Shown: positions 1 to 8,683 of the stretch, one piece after another
Layout: each line of letters begins with the position of its first letter
How positions within the stretch are numbered: position 1 is the stretch's first letter
NCBI GenBank assembly: GCA_002305165.1
Contig: DBQI01000003.1
Location: 1-32,011 of the forward strand
Length of the DNA: 32,011 nucleotides
Source: Armatimonadetes bacterium UBA1398
Lineage (GTDB): Bacteria; Armatimonadota; Zipacnadia; UBA1398
Reading direction: 5' to 3'
Notes under the pieces: model-generated
The model's database searches: none
The model's input: only the letters and a program-made list of their open reading frames with translations
What the model was told of the DNA's origin: nothing
Made by a program: the position numbers and the translations under genes

Positions 1-148
1 CCTTGATACGAGGCGAACTACCCACTCCCATGCAACAGCCTCTGATCATTCTCATGAACAGGGCGCCCTAGATCGGCTCCCTCGGAGGCGATGGTATGCC
101 TGGGGGCTCCTGTGACACCTCGAGTACCGGGGCGATCGGCGGCTTGGG
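1..148. other. intergenic left edge, nothing recognised
   Basis: The 148 bases downstream of mtnP hold no supported gene. A 10-base palindrome AGGGCGCCCT (60-69) is the only notable structure; no T-tract terminator is seen. Confidence 0.5.
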
Positions 149-943
149 CTAGCCTCTGGACCGTGCCAGCACGTGGGCGCAGTCGCAACCTCTCTCCTGC
201 GGGATGCGCTTTATGAACTCGAGAATCAGCTTCCGTACGTTGTCTGAATTCTGCTGCATGATAGTGAGCACGTCGGCATGAGTGACTGCCTCACCGCCCG
301 ACACTAGGCCCGCGTCGTAATCGGTGATGAGCGCGACATTCACGTAGCAGATCCCGAGCTCCTTGGCCAGGAAGCACTCCGGATACTGGGTCATATTGAT
401 GACTTCCCAGCCCATGCTCGTGAACCACTTGCTCTCGGCGATGGTGGAGAACCGCGGCCCCTGGATCACGACAACGGTCCCGTGATCGTGCACCGTCACG
501 CCAACGTGCCGTCCAGCCTCGATCGCATGGGGACGCAGTTCAGGGCAGTAGGGCTCTGCGCTGCTGACATGGGTGGTAATCGGACCGTCGTAGAAGGTGT
601 CTTTGCGGCCACTGGTGCGGTCGACGAACTGGTCGCTGACCACGAAGTCGCCGGGGCGGATGTGCGGCTGCAGGCTACCCGCCGCCGTCGGCCCGATGAT
701 GCGAGTAACCCCAAGTTCCTTCATCGCCCAGATGTTCGCTCGGTAGTTGATCATGTGGGGCGGGATTGCGTGGGATCTACCGTGACGGGGTAGGAAGGCG
801 ACACGGCGACCCGCTACTTCGCCCACGGCCAGAACGTCGGACGGAGGCCCATAGGGGGTCTCTACCGTGACCTCCTCGAGGCCTGAGGCGAAGTCATAGA
901 GGCCAGTCCCTCCGAAGATGCCTATCTCTGCCGTCATATCCAC
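149..943 (-). CDS. mtnP: S-methyl-5'-thioadenosine phosphorylase
   Basis: This 264-residue protein belongs to the trimeric purine nucleoside phosphorylase/MTA phosphorylase family. It would cleave methylthioadenosine with phosphate to adenine and methylthioribose-1-phosphate in the cytosol. The N-terminal GIFGGTGLYD phosphate-binding loop, the RHG at residues 53-55, the HMINYRANIWA stretch and the NMTQYPE-LAKE-GICY segment followed by TDYD are all family hallmarks, and the length is normal. The GTG at 943 is used because AGGAA lies 7 bases upstream; an ATG two codons in (937) is an alternative. It follows mtnA by 35 bases, and the isomerase would use its product. An inosine-type substrate preference cannot be excluded from sequence. 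Confidence 0.93.
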   Translation of the reverse strand: MDMTAEIGIFGGTGLYDFASGLEEVTVETPYGPPSDVLAVGEVAGRRVAFLPRHGRSHAIPPHMINYRANIWAMKELGVTRIIGPTAAGSLQPHIRPGDFVVSDQFVDRTSGRKDTFYDGPITTHVSSAEPYCPELRPHAIEAGRHVGVTVHDHGTVVVIQGPRFSTIAESKWFTSMGWEVINMTQYPECFLAKELGICYVNVALITDYDAGLVSGGEAVTHADVLTIMQQNSDNVRKLILEFIKRIPQERGCDCAHVLARSRG

Positions 944-979
944 AGCTATCTTCCTCTCTACACGAGCGGCCCTTTTGCC

Positions 980-2044
980 CTACTCAGACAGCACGGCGCG
1001 GATCGCTTCGTGGTAAGGCGGCCGCAGGATACCGCGCTCGGTGATGAGCGCGGAGACGAGTTGCGCAGGGGTCACGTCGAAGGCGGGGTTGGCAATGGTG
1101 AAGCTGCCGTCTACGGTGGGCGCGATAGACGTACCGTACAGGGAGCTGACCTCATCGGCCGAGCGCTCCTCGATGGGGATGGCGTCGCCCGAGGCCAGGG
1201 TGCTGTCGAATGTGCTCAGAGGCGCGGCCACGTAGAAGGGCACGCCATAGTGCCTGCAGAGTACAGCGAGCCCAAGAGTCCCGATCTTGTTGGCTACGTC
1301 GCCGTTCGCGGCGATCCGGTCGGCGCCCGTGATGGCGAGTTGCACTCGGCCAGACGCAAGGTGCGTCGACGCGGCCACATCACAGGATAGGATGGCCGGA
1401 ATGCCAAGGGTCTTCATCTCCCAGGCGGTCAGCCTCGCTCCCTGAAGTAGCGGTCGGGTCTCATCTACGTACACGTGGACCCGCTTCCCCGATTCATGGG
1501 CGGCGCGGATGACCCCGAGAGCGGTGCCGTAGCCCGAGGTTGCCAGGCCGCCCGCGTTGCAGTGAGTGATGATGCCAGCGCCATCGGGCACGAGTTCCGC
1601 CCCCAGGCTGCCCATACGACGGCATGCGGCGTCATCGTCATCGCGGATGCGATGCGCCTCGGCCAGGAGAGCCTCGCGTAGAGCGTCAGGGGACTCGTAG
1701 TTCGCCTCGGCCACGGCCTGCATGCGGTTTAGCGCCCAGAACAGGTTCACGGCTGTCGGACGCGTCGAGGCGAGGATTCGTGCCGCGCGCTCGATCTCCG
1801 CCCTAAGCTCCTGCACCCCACCCACTCGCACCTGACCGGCGCAGACGCACAGGCCGTAGGCCGCCGCGCATCCGATCGCTGGGGCGCCACGCACACGCAG
1901 GCTCACGATGGCCTCAGCGATGCTCTCCAGGTCGGTGAGTTCGATGATGCGGTACTCGTTCGGGAGAAGCGTCTGATCGATGATGTAGAGACCGTCATCC
2001 CATCTGAGGGTCTCGAAGCCTCGCGGGGCCGCGGGTGTCGCCAC
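980..2044 (-). CDS. mtnA: methylthioribose-1-phosphate isomerase
   Basis: This is a 354-residue MtnA, a relative of the eIF2B-alpha regulatory subunits, converting methylthioribose-1-phosphate to methylthioribulose-1-phosphate. RVRGAPAIG (residues 51-58), THCNAGGLAT with the catalytic cysteine at 162, DETRPLLQGARLTAWEM, and ITGADRIAANGD with the catalytic Asp at 242 match the B. subtilis enzyme almost position for position. The start is GTG at 2044, with GGAGGTG five bases upstream. It is the first gene of a two-gene minus-strand operon with mtnP. No mtnB, mtnC, mtnD or mtnK is visible here, so the later fate of the sulfur-containing sugar is not shown by this window. Confidence 0.95.
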   Translation of the reverse strand: MATPAAPRGFETLRWDDGLYIIDQTLLPNEYRIIELTDLESIAEAIVSLRVRGAPAIGCAAAYGLCVCAGQVRVGGVQELRAEIERAARILASTRPTAVNLFWALNRMQAVAEANYESPDALREALLAEAHRIRDDDDAACRRMGSLGAELVPDGAGIITHCNAGGLATSGYGTALGVIRAAHESGKRVHVYVDETRPLLQGARLTAWEMKTLGIPAILSCDVAASTHLASGRVQLAITGADRIAANGDVANKIGTLGLAVLCRHYGVPFYVAAPLSTFDSTLASGDAIPIEERSADEVSSLYGTSIAPTVDGSFTIANPAFDVTPAQLVSALITERGILRPPYHEAIRAVLSE

Positions 2045-2135
2045 AGGGCACCTCCAGGGGTTGTGGTTTCAGGCAGGCCCGCGCGCCCACCTGCCGAAAT
2101 GGGTGTGCATACACGGACTGAACAGGAGCCACGAC

Positions 2136-4004
2136 GTGAAGCGATCCATGGACAGGCGCGGGTTCTTCAGGGTAGCCGCGGCAGGCGCCGCAGGTGTCGC
2201 TGCCGTTGGCCGGCGCTACGGATACGCACAGGAACCCATCGAGTGTGACGTCGTACTCCGCGGAGGGACCCTCATCGATGGGACCGGCGCCGCGCCCGTC
2301 CTCGCCGACGTAGGTATCAGGCGAGGGGAAGTGGCTGCTATCGGCGTTGCGATGACGGGGGTGGAGGAGGTTGACTGTACGGGGCTCACTATCTGCCCTG
2401 GCTTTGTGGATATCCACACCCACATGGATGTCGCGTGCTGGCCCGCGCCCATGGACGTGCCGCTGCCCCCCCATGAGGGTCCCTATCCTGAGCTGCATAG
2501 CCGCATGATGCTCGAGCAGGGCATCACGACCGTCCTCGCTGGGAACTGCGGGTACTCCGCCGGAGCCATTGGCGCTCACCTCGCCGCGCTAGAGTCGGAG
2601 GGCATGCCCTTCAACTACGCCACTCTGGCCGGGCACGCGACCCTGCGGGAGGGCGCCACCGACCTGCGTCAAGTGCAGGCACGACTGGACGAGGCTCTGC
2701 GCGAGGGAGCTTACGGCCTATCGCTCAACCGATCACATGGGGCGGCCGCGGAGGCGGAGACCGACGAACTGATCGCCCTCGTACGTCTGGTGGGCGCCGT
2801 CGAAGGGGGCCTGTTGGCGGTTCACCGGGCGTCCGAGACCGCAGGGCTTATCGACGCCACGACCGAGGCGATCACCCTTGGACGGATGAGCGGCGCTCAA
2901 GTGCAGATCAGCCACATGCGGAGCCGCTTCGAGCCTAACTGGCCCAACGCGGCGGCCGCCTATGACCTCGTCGAAGAGGCTCGTGACGCGGGCATCGACG
3001 TGGCTGCGGACCTCTACGTGCACCCGGGGGCAGGCATGACCGTCCCCATGGCCTACCTGCCTCCAGAATACTGGGTGAGTGGGGATCGCGAGGCTTTAGA
3101 GGCCGCTCGCTACGACGCGGACCTTCTCGCCTATGTCGGCGAGCGCGTGGCGCTAGTCGATCCCACGCTCTTCTTTCCCCGGGCTGCGGCGTACGAGGGC
3201 TATGGCGACTTCAGCCTCATCGGGGTGGTCCAGAGCCTCACGACGTGGGACAGACCTCGGAACCTATTGGACCAGATAGTGGACCTGGCCCTCTCGTCTG
3301 AGGTGCCGGTGAGGGGGACGCCCCTGCCTCCCATGGGGATCTACATGAACGAGATGAGCCTGGAGGCCATTTCGCAAGCGCTTGCTCGTCCGTTCATGAT
3401 GGTCGCGAGCGATGCCGGAGGACCCGCGAACATCGCTCCTCAGGGCCTGGTTCCCTGGAGCTTCTCGAACACCGCACGCCTCTTAGGTACCTTCGCGGGC
3501 GAACTCGAAGCTGAGCGCCGTCAGGCAGTGGTGGCGCCAGAGCAGCCTGAGACTCCTGAGGAGACAGGGAACCGAGACACCGGCCAGGGGGCCTACAGGC
3601 CTGGACGCGGGCGCACAGAGCGCGAACAAGGGAGCGAGGGGAACGCCCCGGAGGCCTCGCCGCCGCCTCCGGACACCGAGGATCCCCTGCAAGAGCCTGA
3701 AGTCGCCAGCGAGGTACAGGAGCGGATACAGAACCTACGAGTGCTTCCATACCCCGAGGCTATTCGGCGTATGAGCGCGATGCCCGCTGAGCGCATGGGG
3801 CTGGCGAACCGAGGCCGCATCGCCCCCGGCATGGCCGCCGACATCGTTGTCCTGGATCTCGCCAACACCCGGGATGTGTCCCTCCCGTATACGGCCAATG
3901 CGCGACCACGGGGCATCCGGCGTGTCTATGTGAATGGTCGCCTTGTGGTCGCCGATGGCGAGTACAATGGAGAGCGCCACGGTGTGATCCTAAGGCGTGG
4001 ATAG
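2136..4004 (+). CDS. Tat-exported N-acyl-D-amino-acid deacylase family protein
   Basis: A 622-residue amidohydrolase of the D-aminoacylase (N-acyl-D-amino-acid/D-glutamate deacylase) type. The start is GTG 2136 with AGGAG seven bases upstream. A twin-arginine signal (MDRRGFFRVAAAGAAG) gives a periplasmic or exported enzyme. Metal-site features are HTH at 94-96, the GNCG cysteine at 138 typical of D-aminoacylases, His230, His260 (SHMRS) and Asp426 (VASDAGG). The C-terminal beta-sandwich RGRIAPGMAADIVVLD closes the fold. Odd feature: about residues 455-533 are Pro/Glu/Gly-rich and look disordered, replacing the short HPRAYG-type loop of canonical members. It would release D-amino acids from N-acyl or peptide-like precursors; the exact substrate is unknown. 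Confidence 0.85.
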   Translation: MKRSMDRRGFFRVAAAGAAGVAAVGRRYGYAQEPIECDVVLRGGTLIDGTGAAPVLADVGIRRGEVAAIGVAMTGVEEVDCTGLTICPGFVDIHTHMDVACWPAPMDVPLPPHEGPYPELHSRMMLEQGITTVLAGNCGYSAGAIGAHLAALESEGMPFNYATLAGHATLREGATDLRQVQARLDEALREGAYGLSLNRSHGAAAEAETDELIALVRLVGAVEGGLLAVHRASETAGLIDATTEAITLGRMSGAQVQISHMRSRFEPNWPNAAAAYDLVEEARDAGIDVAADLYVHPGAGMTVPMAYLPPEYWVSGDREALEAARYDADLLAYVGERVALVDPTLFFPRAAAYEGYGDFSLIGVVQSLTTWDRPRNLLDQIVDLALSSEVPVRGTPLPPMGIYMNEMSLEAISQALARPFMMVASDAGGPANIAPQGLVPWSFSNTARLLGTFAGELEAERRQAVVAPEQPETPEETGNRDTGQGAYRPGRGRTEREQGSEGNAPEASPPPPDTEDPLQEPEVASEVQERIQNLRVLPYPEAIRRMSAMPAERMGLANRGRIAPGMAADIVVLDLANTRDVSLPYTANARPRGIRRVYVNGRLVVADGEYNGERHGVILRRG

Positions 4005-4026
4005 ACTGACCGTAGGAGGGTACAGC

Positions 4027-4497
4027 ATGGTTCGAGTCTCGACATGGCAGCGCGAGCGGCGCGAGGAGGCTTCGCGGACGCTCGCCATCTTCTGCTCCGA
4101 TGGACGCTATGCGCGCTATCTCGACGAGTTCTTTGAGTCGAATCTGCGCTTGGAAGGCGCGCACTGGGTGGCGGTTCCTGGTGGGGCCGCCCCGCTCGCC
4201 GGACGCGCTGTAGGTGCGGGCGACGGTGACTGCCTCTGGCGCGAGGTCGATTTCCTGGTTCAGACGTACAAGATCGACCGCTTCGTCCTGGTCTTCCATG
4301 AGGACTGTGGCCACTACAAGCGTCTTCTTGGGGCTGAGACCAGCGAGGAGGAACGCACCAGCACACAGTGTGCGGACGCGGTAGCGGTGATCCGGGAGAT
4401 CGCGAGGCGGTACCCGGATTCCACGACGCACGCTTACCGCCAGCACGGCACGGATACGGCCATCTACTTCGAACAGATCGATCCCGATAGCTGCTGA
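4027..4497 (+). CDS. small beta-carbonic-anhydrase-like zinc protein
   Basis: The 156-residue product carries both halves of the beta-carbonic anhydrase zinc site: Cys23-Ser-Asp25-Gly-Arg27 and His91-x-x-Cys94 (HEDCGHY). In the family these Cys, His and Cys residues bind zinc and the Asp-Arg pair gates the site. It is shorter than usual (about 200 residues or more) and lacks much of the C-terminal region, so CO2 hydration is plausible but not certain. The start at ATG 4027 is preferred over the longer frame at 3997 because AGGAGGG lies just upstream and the longer version would overlap the deacylase. It follows the deacylase by 22 bases and is probably co-transcribed. Confidence 0.7.
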   Translation: MVRVSTWQRERREEASRTLAIFCSDGRYARYLDEFFESNLRLEGAHWVAVPGGAAPLAGRAVGAGDGDCLWREVDFLVQTYKIDRFVLVFHEDCGHYKRLLGAETSEEERTSTQCADAVAVIREIARRYPDSTTHAYRQHGTDTAIYFEQIDPDSC

Positions 4498-4582
4498 CGG
4501 GCGAAGCGCCACGTGGGCCCAGTGCTGGCCCTGCACCACTGTCACTCGCATCACAGACCGCAGTGCGGTTAGGGGGTCCTTG

Positions 4583-6043
4583 ATGAAGGATCTTGCTCGG
4601 CTTGCATTGGACACGGCGCTAAGCAGAGGCGCGGACTACGCCGACGTGCGACTCGTTCGGTACCGTAGCCAGAACATCGGCACAGAGGACCGACGAGTTT
4701 CCTCGCTATCAGACACCGAGGATGTGGGGATCGGCGTCAGAGCCATCGCCAACGGCGCCTGGGGGTTCTCCGGGACCTGTGATCTGAGCCCCGAGGGCGT
4801 GCAGGCGTGTGCCGCTGACGCTGTCGCCATCGCCAGGGCCTCAGCTATCGTCGGTCAGAAGCCGGTCTCGCTGGTGCCCGAACCACCGGCGACACGAGCC
4901 TTCCGCACACCGTACCAGATCGACCCCTTCGCGGTGCCCATCGAGGAGAAGGTGGGCCTGCTCCTTGAGATCAACGAACGGCTCCTGGCGAATCGCGGGG
5001 TGCGCAAGGCGCACGGCTTTATGACCCTCCGCAAGGCCGACAGGATGTTCCTCAGTTCCGAGGGCTCCGACCTCGAGTCCGAGGTGGTGACTACCAACGC
5101 CACCTACAGCGCCACGGCCGTGGGTGATGGGGATGCCCGATCGCGGAGTTACGAGCCGCCGCCGCTTACGATGGGCTACGAGAACATCGACCGCGAGGAT
5201 CTGCTCGCCAACACCGAACGAGTGGCGGAGGAGGCGGTCGAGCACCTGCGGGCCCCCGAGTGCGAGCCTTGCGTGACCGATCTGGTGCTTGACCCAGTGC
5301 ACCTCTCGTTGACCATTCACGAGTCTGTCGGGCATGCAACGGAACTCGACCGGGCGTTGGGCATGGAGGAGAGCTTGGCCGGCCGCAGTTTTGCGGTCCC
5401 CTCGCTCTTGCGTAACCTGAAGTATGGCAGTGACCTGGTGACATTCCGCGCTGACAACACTCTGGAACATGGGCTCGCGACCCACGGCTTCGACGACGAA
5501 GGCGTCGCTGGCCAGGCCTGGAACATCGTCGAGGATGGGCTGTTCGTAGGCTACGGCACGAGCCGCGAGGTGGCCGGAGAAGTCGGGCTCGAGCGGTCAA
5601 CGGGCAGTTGCCGTGCGGATCACTGGGGTAGCATCCCCATCGTTCGCATTCCCAACCTCTCGCTCATGCCAGGGAAGGTCCCATGCAGCCCCGATGAGAT
5701 CATCGCGGACACGAAGCGAGGCATCTACATCGAGGGGCGCGGCAGCTTCTCCATAGACCAGATGCGGTGCAACTTCCAGTTCGGCGGAGATGCGTTCTGG
5801 GAGATCCGAGACGGCAAGCGAGTTCGCATGCTCAAGAACGTTACCTATCAGTCCATGACCACGGACTTCTGGAACTCAATCGACGCCATCGCCGACGAGC
5901 GGTTCTGGCACATGGGCGGCGTCCTCAACTGCGGCAAGGGCGACCCCATGCAGATCTCCCAGATGACCCACGGCGCCGCGACGGTTCGAGTGCGCAATGT
6001 GCAGGTGGGAGCGGCAGCCGGCGTCATGAGAAAGAGCAGCTAG
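4583..6043 (+). CDS. tldD: TldD family metallopeptidase
   Basis: A 486-residue TldD, the catalytic half of the TldD/TldE heterodimeric zinc protease that degrades unfolded or modified peptides and matures some RiPPs such as microcin B17. The zinc motif HESVGH (residues 246-251) and the C-terminal GGVLNCGKGD cysteine, the expected third ligand, are both present. The C-terminal MTHGAATVRVRNVQVG is also typical. The start at ATG 4583 is preceded by AGGGGG; a TTG one codon earlier is an alternative. It leads a three-gene run with two TldE-like partners. The 85 bases upstream show no clear promoter or terminator. Confidence 0.93.
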   Translation: MKDLARLALDTALSRGADYADVRLVRYRSQNIGTEDRRVSSLSDTEDVGIGVRAIANGAWGFSGTCDLSPEGVQACAADAVAIARASAIVGQKPVSLVPEPPATRAFRTPYQIDPFAVPIEEKVGLLLEINERLLANRGVRKAHGFMTLRKADRMFLSSEGSDLESEVVTTNATYSATAVGDGDARSRSYEPPPLTMGYENIDREDLLANTERVAEEAVEHLRAPECEPCVTDLVLDPVHLSLTIHESVGHATELDRALGMEESLAGRSFAVPSLLRNLKYGSDLVTFRADNTLEHGLATHGFDDEGVAGQAWNIVEDGLFVGYGTSREVAGEVGLERSTGSCRADHWGSIPIVRIPNLSLMPGKVPCSPDEIIADTKRGIYIEGRGSFSIDQMRCNFQFGGDAFWEIRDGKRVRMLKNVTYQSMTTDFWNSIDAIADERFWHMGGVLNCGKGDPMQISQMTHGAATVRVRNVQVGAAAGVMRKSS

Positions 6044-6074
6044 CGGAAACGCCATCCGGAATGCGGGGAGCATC

Positions 6075-7367
6075 GTGAACGAAGAGAGAGCACGCGCCCT
6101 GACCGAGAAGGCCCTGTCCTTCGCTTCCGCGGACCACACGGAGGTCTCCGTGGGGGCCGGGGTCCAAACGGCCGCGCGTTTTGCCAACAATAGCATCATC
6201 CAGCACGTCCGCAATCGCGACCAGGGGCTAGGAGTTACCGCGGCCTTCGGGCAGCGCGTGGGCGGGGCCAGCACCAACGATCTCTCTGACGAGGGCATCC
6301 GCGCTTGCGTCGGCCGCGCCGAGGCAGCAGCCAGGTCGTCGGAGCCGAACACGGAGTATCTGCCTCCTCCGGGGCCGCAAGAGTACATGTCTATCGACGC
6401 CTGGGACGATGATGTCGTCGAGTTGCCCCACGACACGCGCGCGACCGCGATCTCTGAGGCACTAGCGCCCGTTGAGGCAGCGGGCCTCCGGGCAGCGGGC
6501 AGCTACACCACCCATGCGAATCAACGGGCCATCGCGAACTCGAACGGCGTCTTCGGCTACAACCGGTCTACCCATGCTTGCTACGTACAGACAGTGCTGA
6601 CCGAGAACAGCTCAGGCTGGGCGGAGAGCGTCGGCTCGGCCCTCGATCAGCTCGACGTGCCGGCTGCCTCACGGATGGCGCTCCAGAAGGCGGAGGCCGC
6701 CAAGGACCCCACGGAGGTCAAGCCGGGCGCATACACGGTAGTGTTCGAGCCAGCGGCCGTAGCCGGTCTGACCAGCATCGTGGGCTGGACCATGGATGCG
6801 AAGACCGCGGACGAAGGGCGGTCTTGCTGGACGGGTCTCGAGGGTGCCCAGGTGGGCGTGCCTGCCCTAACGATGAGGTCAGTGCCGGCACATCCCATAC
6901 TGCCGAGCTCACCGTGGGGTGAGCAGGGAATCGCTGCGAGCGACACCATCTGGATCGAGGACGGAGTCCTGCGGAACCTCATCTACAGCCGCTTCTGGGC
7001 TCAGGAGAAGGGCCGGGAGGCCACGGGGCGCCCCGCGAACCTCGTGATCGACGGATCCGACGCCACCACCGAGGACCTGATCGCTCAGGTGGACTACGGG
7101 CTTCTGGTGACCCGCTTCTGGTACATACGGTTCGTCGATCCCATGAAGCTGCTCATCACCGGTATGACGCGCGACGGGCTCTTCCTCATCGAGGGCGGAC
7201 GCGTTACTCGAGGCGTGCGGAACATGCGCTTCAACGACAGCCCTCTCAGCGTCATCAAGAAGATCCGCGCCATGGGCCAAGCCCGGCCAACGACGCTCCA
7301 CGGCCTACAGGTTGTGCCCCCAATGCTGGTCGATGAGTTCCACTTCACGAGTGGCACATCGTTCTAG
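6075..7367 (+). CDS. TldE/PmbA family protein, first copy
   Basis: This 430-residue member of the U62 (TldD/PmbA) family has no HExxxH, so it is expected to be the non-catalytic TldE/PmbA partner that shapes the substrate tunnel of TldD. Recognisable segments are RFANNSIIQ near the N-terminus, FEPAAVAGL followed by GWTMDAKTADEGRS in the middle, and LLVTRFWYIRFVDP and ITGMTRDGLFLIEGG near the C-terminus, ending DEFHFTSGTSF. The GTG start at 6075 follows a GGGGAG site. It lies 31 bases after tldD and overlaps the frame of the next paralogue by one base if that copy's upstream GTG is used. It is clearly homologous to its downstream neighbour. Confidence 0.88.
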   Translation: MNEERARALTEKALSFASADHTEVSVGAGVQTAARFANNSIIQHVRNRDQGLGVTAAFGQRVGGASTNDLSDEGIRACVGRAEAAARSSEPNTEYLPPPGPQEYMSIDAWDDDVVELPHDTRATAISEALAPVEAAGLRAAGSYTTHANQRAIANSNGVFGYNRSTHACYVQTVLTENSSGWAESVGSALDQLDVPAASRMALQKAEAAKDPTEVKPGAYTVVFEPAAVAGLTSIVGWTMDAKTADEGRSCWTGLEGAQVGVPALTMRSVPAHPILPSSPWGEQGIAASDTIWIEDGVLRNLIYSRFWAQEKGREATGRPANLVIDGSDATTEDLIAQVDYGLLVTRFWYIRFVDPMKLLITGMTRDGLFLIEGGRVTRGVRNMRFNDSPLSVIKKIRAMGQARPTTLHGLQVVPPMLVDEFHFTSGTSF

Positions 7368-7381
7368 TGACAGGAGTGGGC

Positions 7382-8677
7382 ATGGACCACGCACAGCTGG
7401 CCAAGGTGGCATTGCAGGCGGCGAAGGCCGAGCATCTGGAAGTCTGGATCGATGGGCACGATGAAGCGGTGACACGCTTCAGTGACAACGCGATCAACCA
7501 GAACGTCGCGAAGGTAACGCAGACCGTTTCACTTCGAGCCGCGTTCGGCCAGCGGGTGGGGATAGCCTCTACGACAGATACCAGCCCCGAGGGCGTTATC
7601 GACGCCCTCCACCGGGCCGAGGCGATCGCGCGGAGCAGCGCCCCGGACGAGGAGTACATGCCACCTCCGGGCCCGCAGTGCTATCCGGAGGTTCAAGCCT
7701 ACGACGAGGTGACATCCACGCTCCCGCCCACATCGCGCGCCGAGGCCGTGGCGCTCACAGCTCGCCTTTCGGCGGAGGCGGGCGTGGAGTCATCGGGAAG
7801 CTACACCACTGGAGCAAGGAGACTGTTCCTCGCCAACTCAGCGGGCCTGGAGGCGTGCCAGGAGCGCAGCTTCGCGCGGTTCACGGTCTCCACATCCTCC
7901 CAATCCGGCGGCTCTGGCTGGTCGGAGGGATACTCGCATCGCGCATCGGATCTGAATGTAGAGACCCTGGCGAGGCGCGCCATCGGCAAGGCGGTGACGG
8001 GCGGCGCGCCGATCACGATCGAGCCGGGGCCGATGACGGTGGTTCTGGAACCAGCTGCGTTCGGGTCGCTGATGTGCTTCATCACGTGGACCCTCAATGC
8101 CAAGGAGGCTGACGAGGAGAGGTCCGCGTGGACCGGCAAGGTGGGGGAGGGGATAGCAGTACCGTCGCTCTCATTGCGCTCGGACCCCCTCGATCCGCGC
8201 CTGCCCGGCGACCCCATGACGGAGGACGGGTTGGCGGCGCGCCGGGTCGATTGGATCGGCTCAGGCGTGCTCCGGCAGCTCGCTTACAGCCGCTACTGGG
8301 CCGGCCGCCAGGGCGTCGAGCCCACGGGGTACTGCGAGAACATCGTGATCGATGGCGGGGACGGAGGCCAGGACCTCGATCTCATCGCCGACGTCGAGGA
8401 CGGAATCCTCGTCACCCGGTTCTGGTACACGAACTTCGTTGACGAGATGGCCTTGTCGACCACCGGAATGACCCGCGGCGGGCTGTTCCGGATCGAGAAG
8501 GGGGAGGTCACGAGCGCGCTCACCAACTTCCGGTTCAACGACAGCCCACTTGGCTTCCTGAAGCGGATCCGACGCATGGGGGAACGCGTGCTGACCTACA
8601 CGGAGTACCCCGAGACCATGGTTTGCCCACCGGCGATCATAGACGAGTTTCACTTCACGAGCGGGACGAGCTTCTAG
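7382..8677 (+). CDS. TldE/PmbA family protein, second copy
   Basis: The 431-residue product is a paralogue of the preceding gene, sharing the RFSDNAINQN-type N-terminal strand, EYMPPPGPQ, SSGSYTTGA, FEPAA/LEPAA, LNAKEADEERSAWTGK and the identical last eleven residues DEFHFTSGTSF. It also lacks HExxxH. ATG 7382 is chosen because AGGAG sits five bases upstream; a GTG at 7367 overlapping the previous stop codon would add five residues. The shared regions use different codons, so the duplication is old and both copies have been kept under selection. The likely role is an alternative partner for the single TldD, or a TldE-TldE heteromer. It ends six bases from the convergent hisI stop. Confidence 0.88.
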   Translation: MDHAQLAKVALQAAKAEHLEVWIDGHDEAVTRFSDNAINQNVAKVTQTVSLRAAFGQRVGIASTTDTSPEGVIDALHRAEAIARSSAPDEEYMPPPGPQCYPEVQAYDEVTSTLPPTSRAEAVALTARLSAEAGVESSGSYTTGARRLFLANSAGLEACQERSFARFTVSTSSQSGGSGWSEGYSHRASDLNVETLARRAIGKAVTGGAPITIEPGPMTVVLEPAAFGSLMCFITWTLNAKEADEERSAWTGKVGEGIAVPSLSLRSDPLDPRLPGDPMTEDGLAARRVDWIGSGVLRQLAYSRYWAGRQGVEPTGYCENIVIDGGDGGQDLDLIADVEDGILVTRFWYTNFVDEMALSTTGMTRGGLFRIEKGEVTSALTNFRFNDSPLGFLKRIRRMGERVLTYTEYPETMVCPPAIIDEFHFTSGTSF

Positions 8678-8683
8678 GCCCCG

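Noticed and set aside
2045..2135. SAM-type riboswitch upstream of mtnA
   Set aside because: Ninety-one bases shared by two divergent genes, with no recognisable SAM aptamer core.
3760..4614. 284-codon minus-strand ORF over the deacylase and carbonic-anhydrase-like genes
   Set aside because: No recognisable motif; both plus-strand genes have zinc-site motifs and good ribosome sites.
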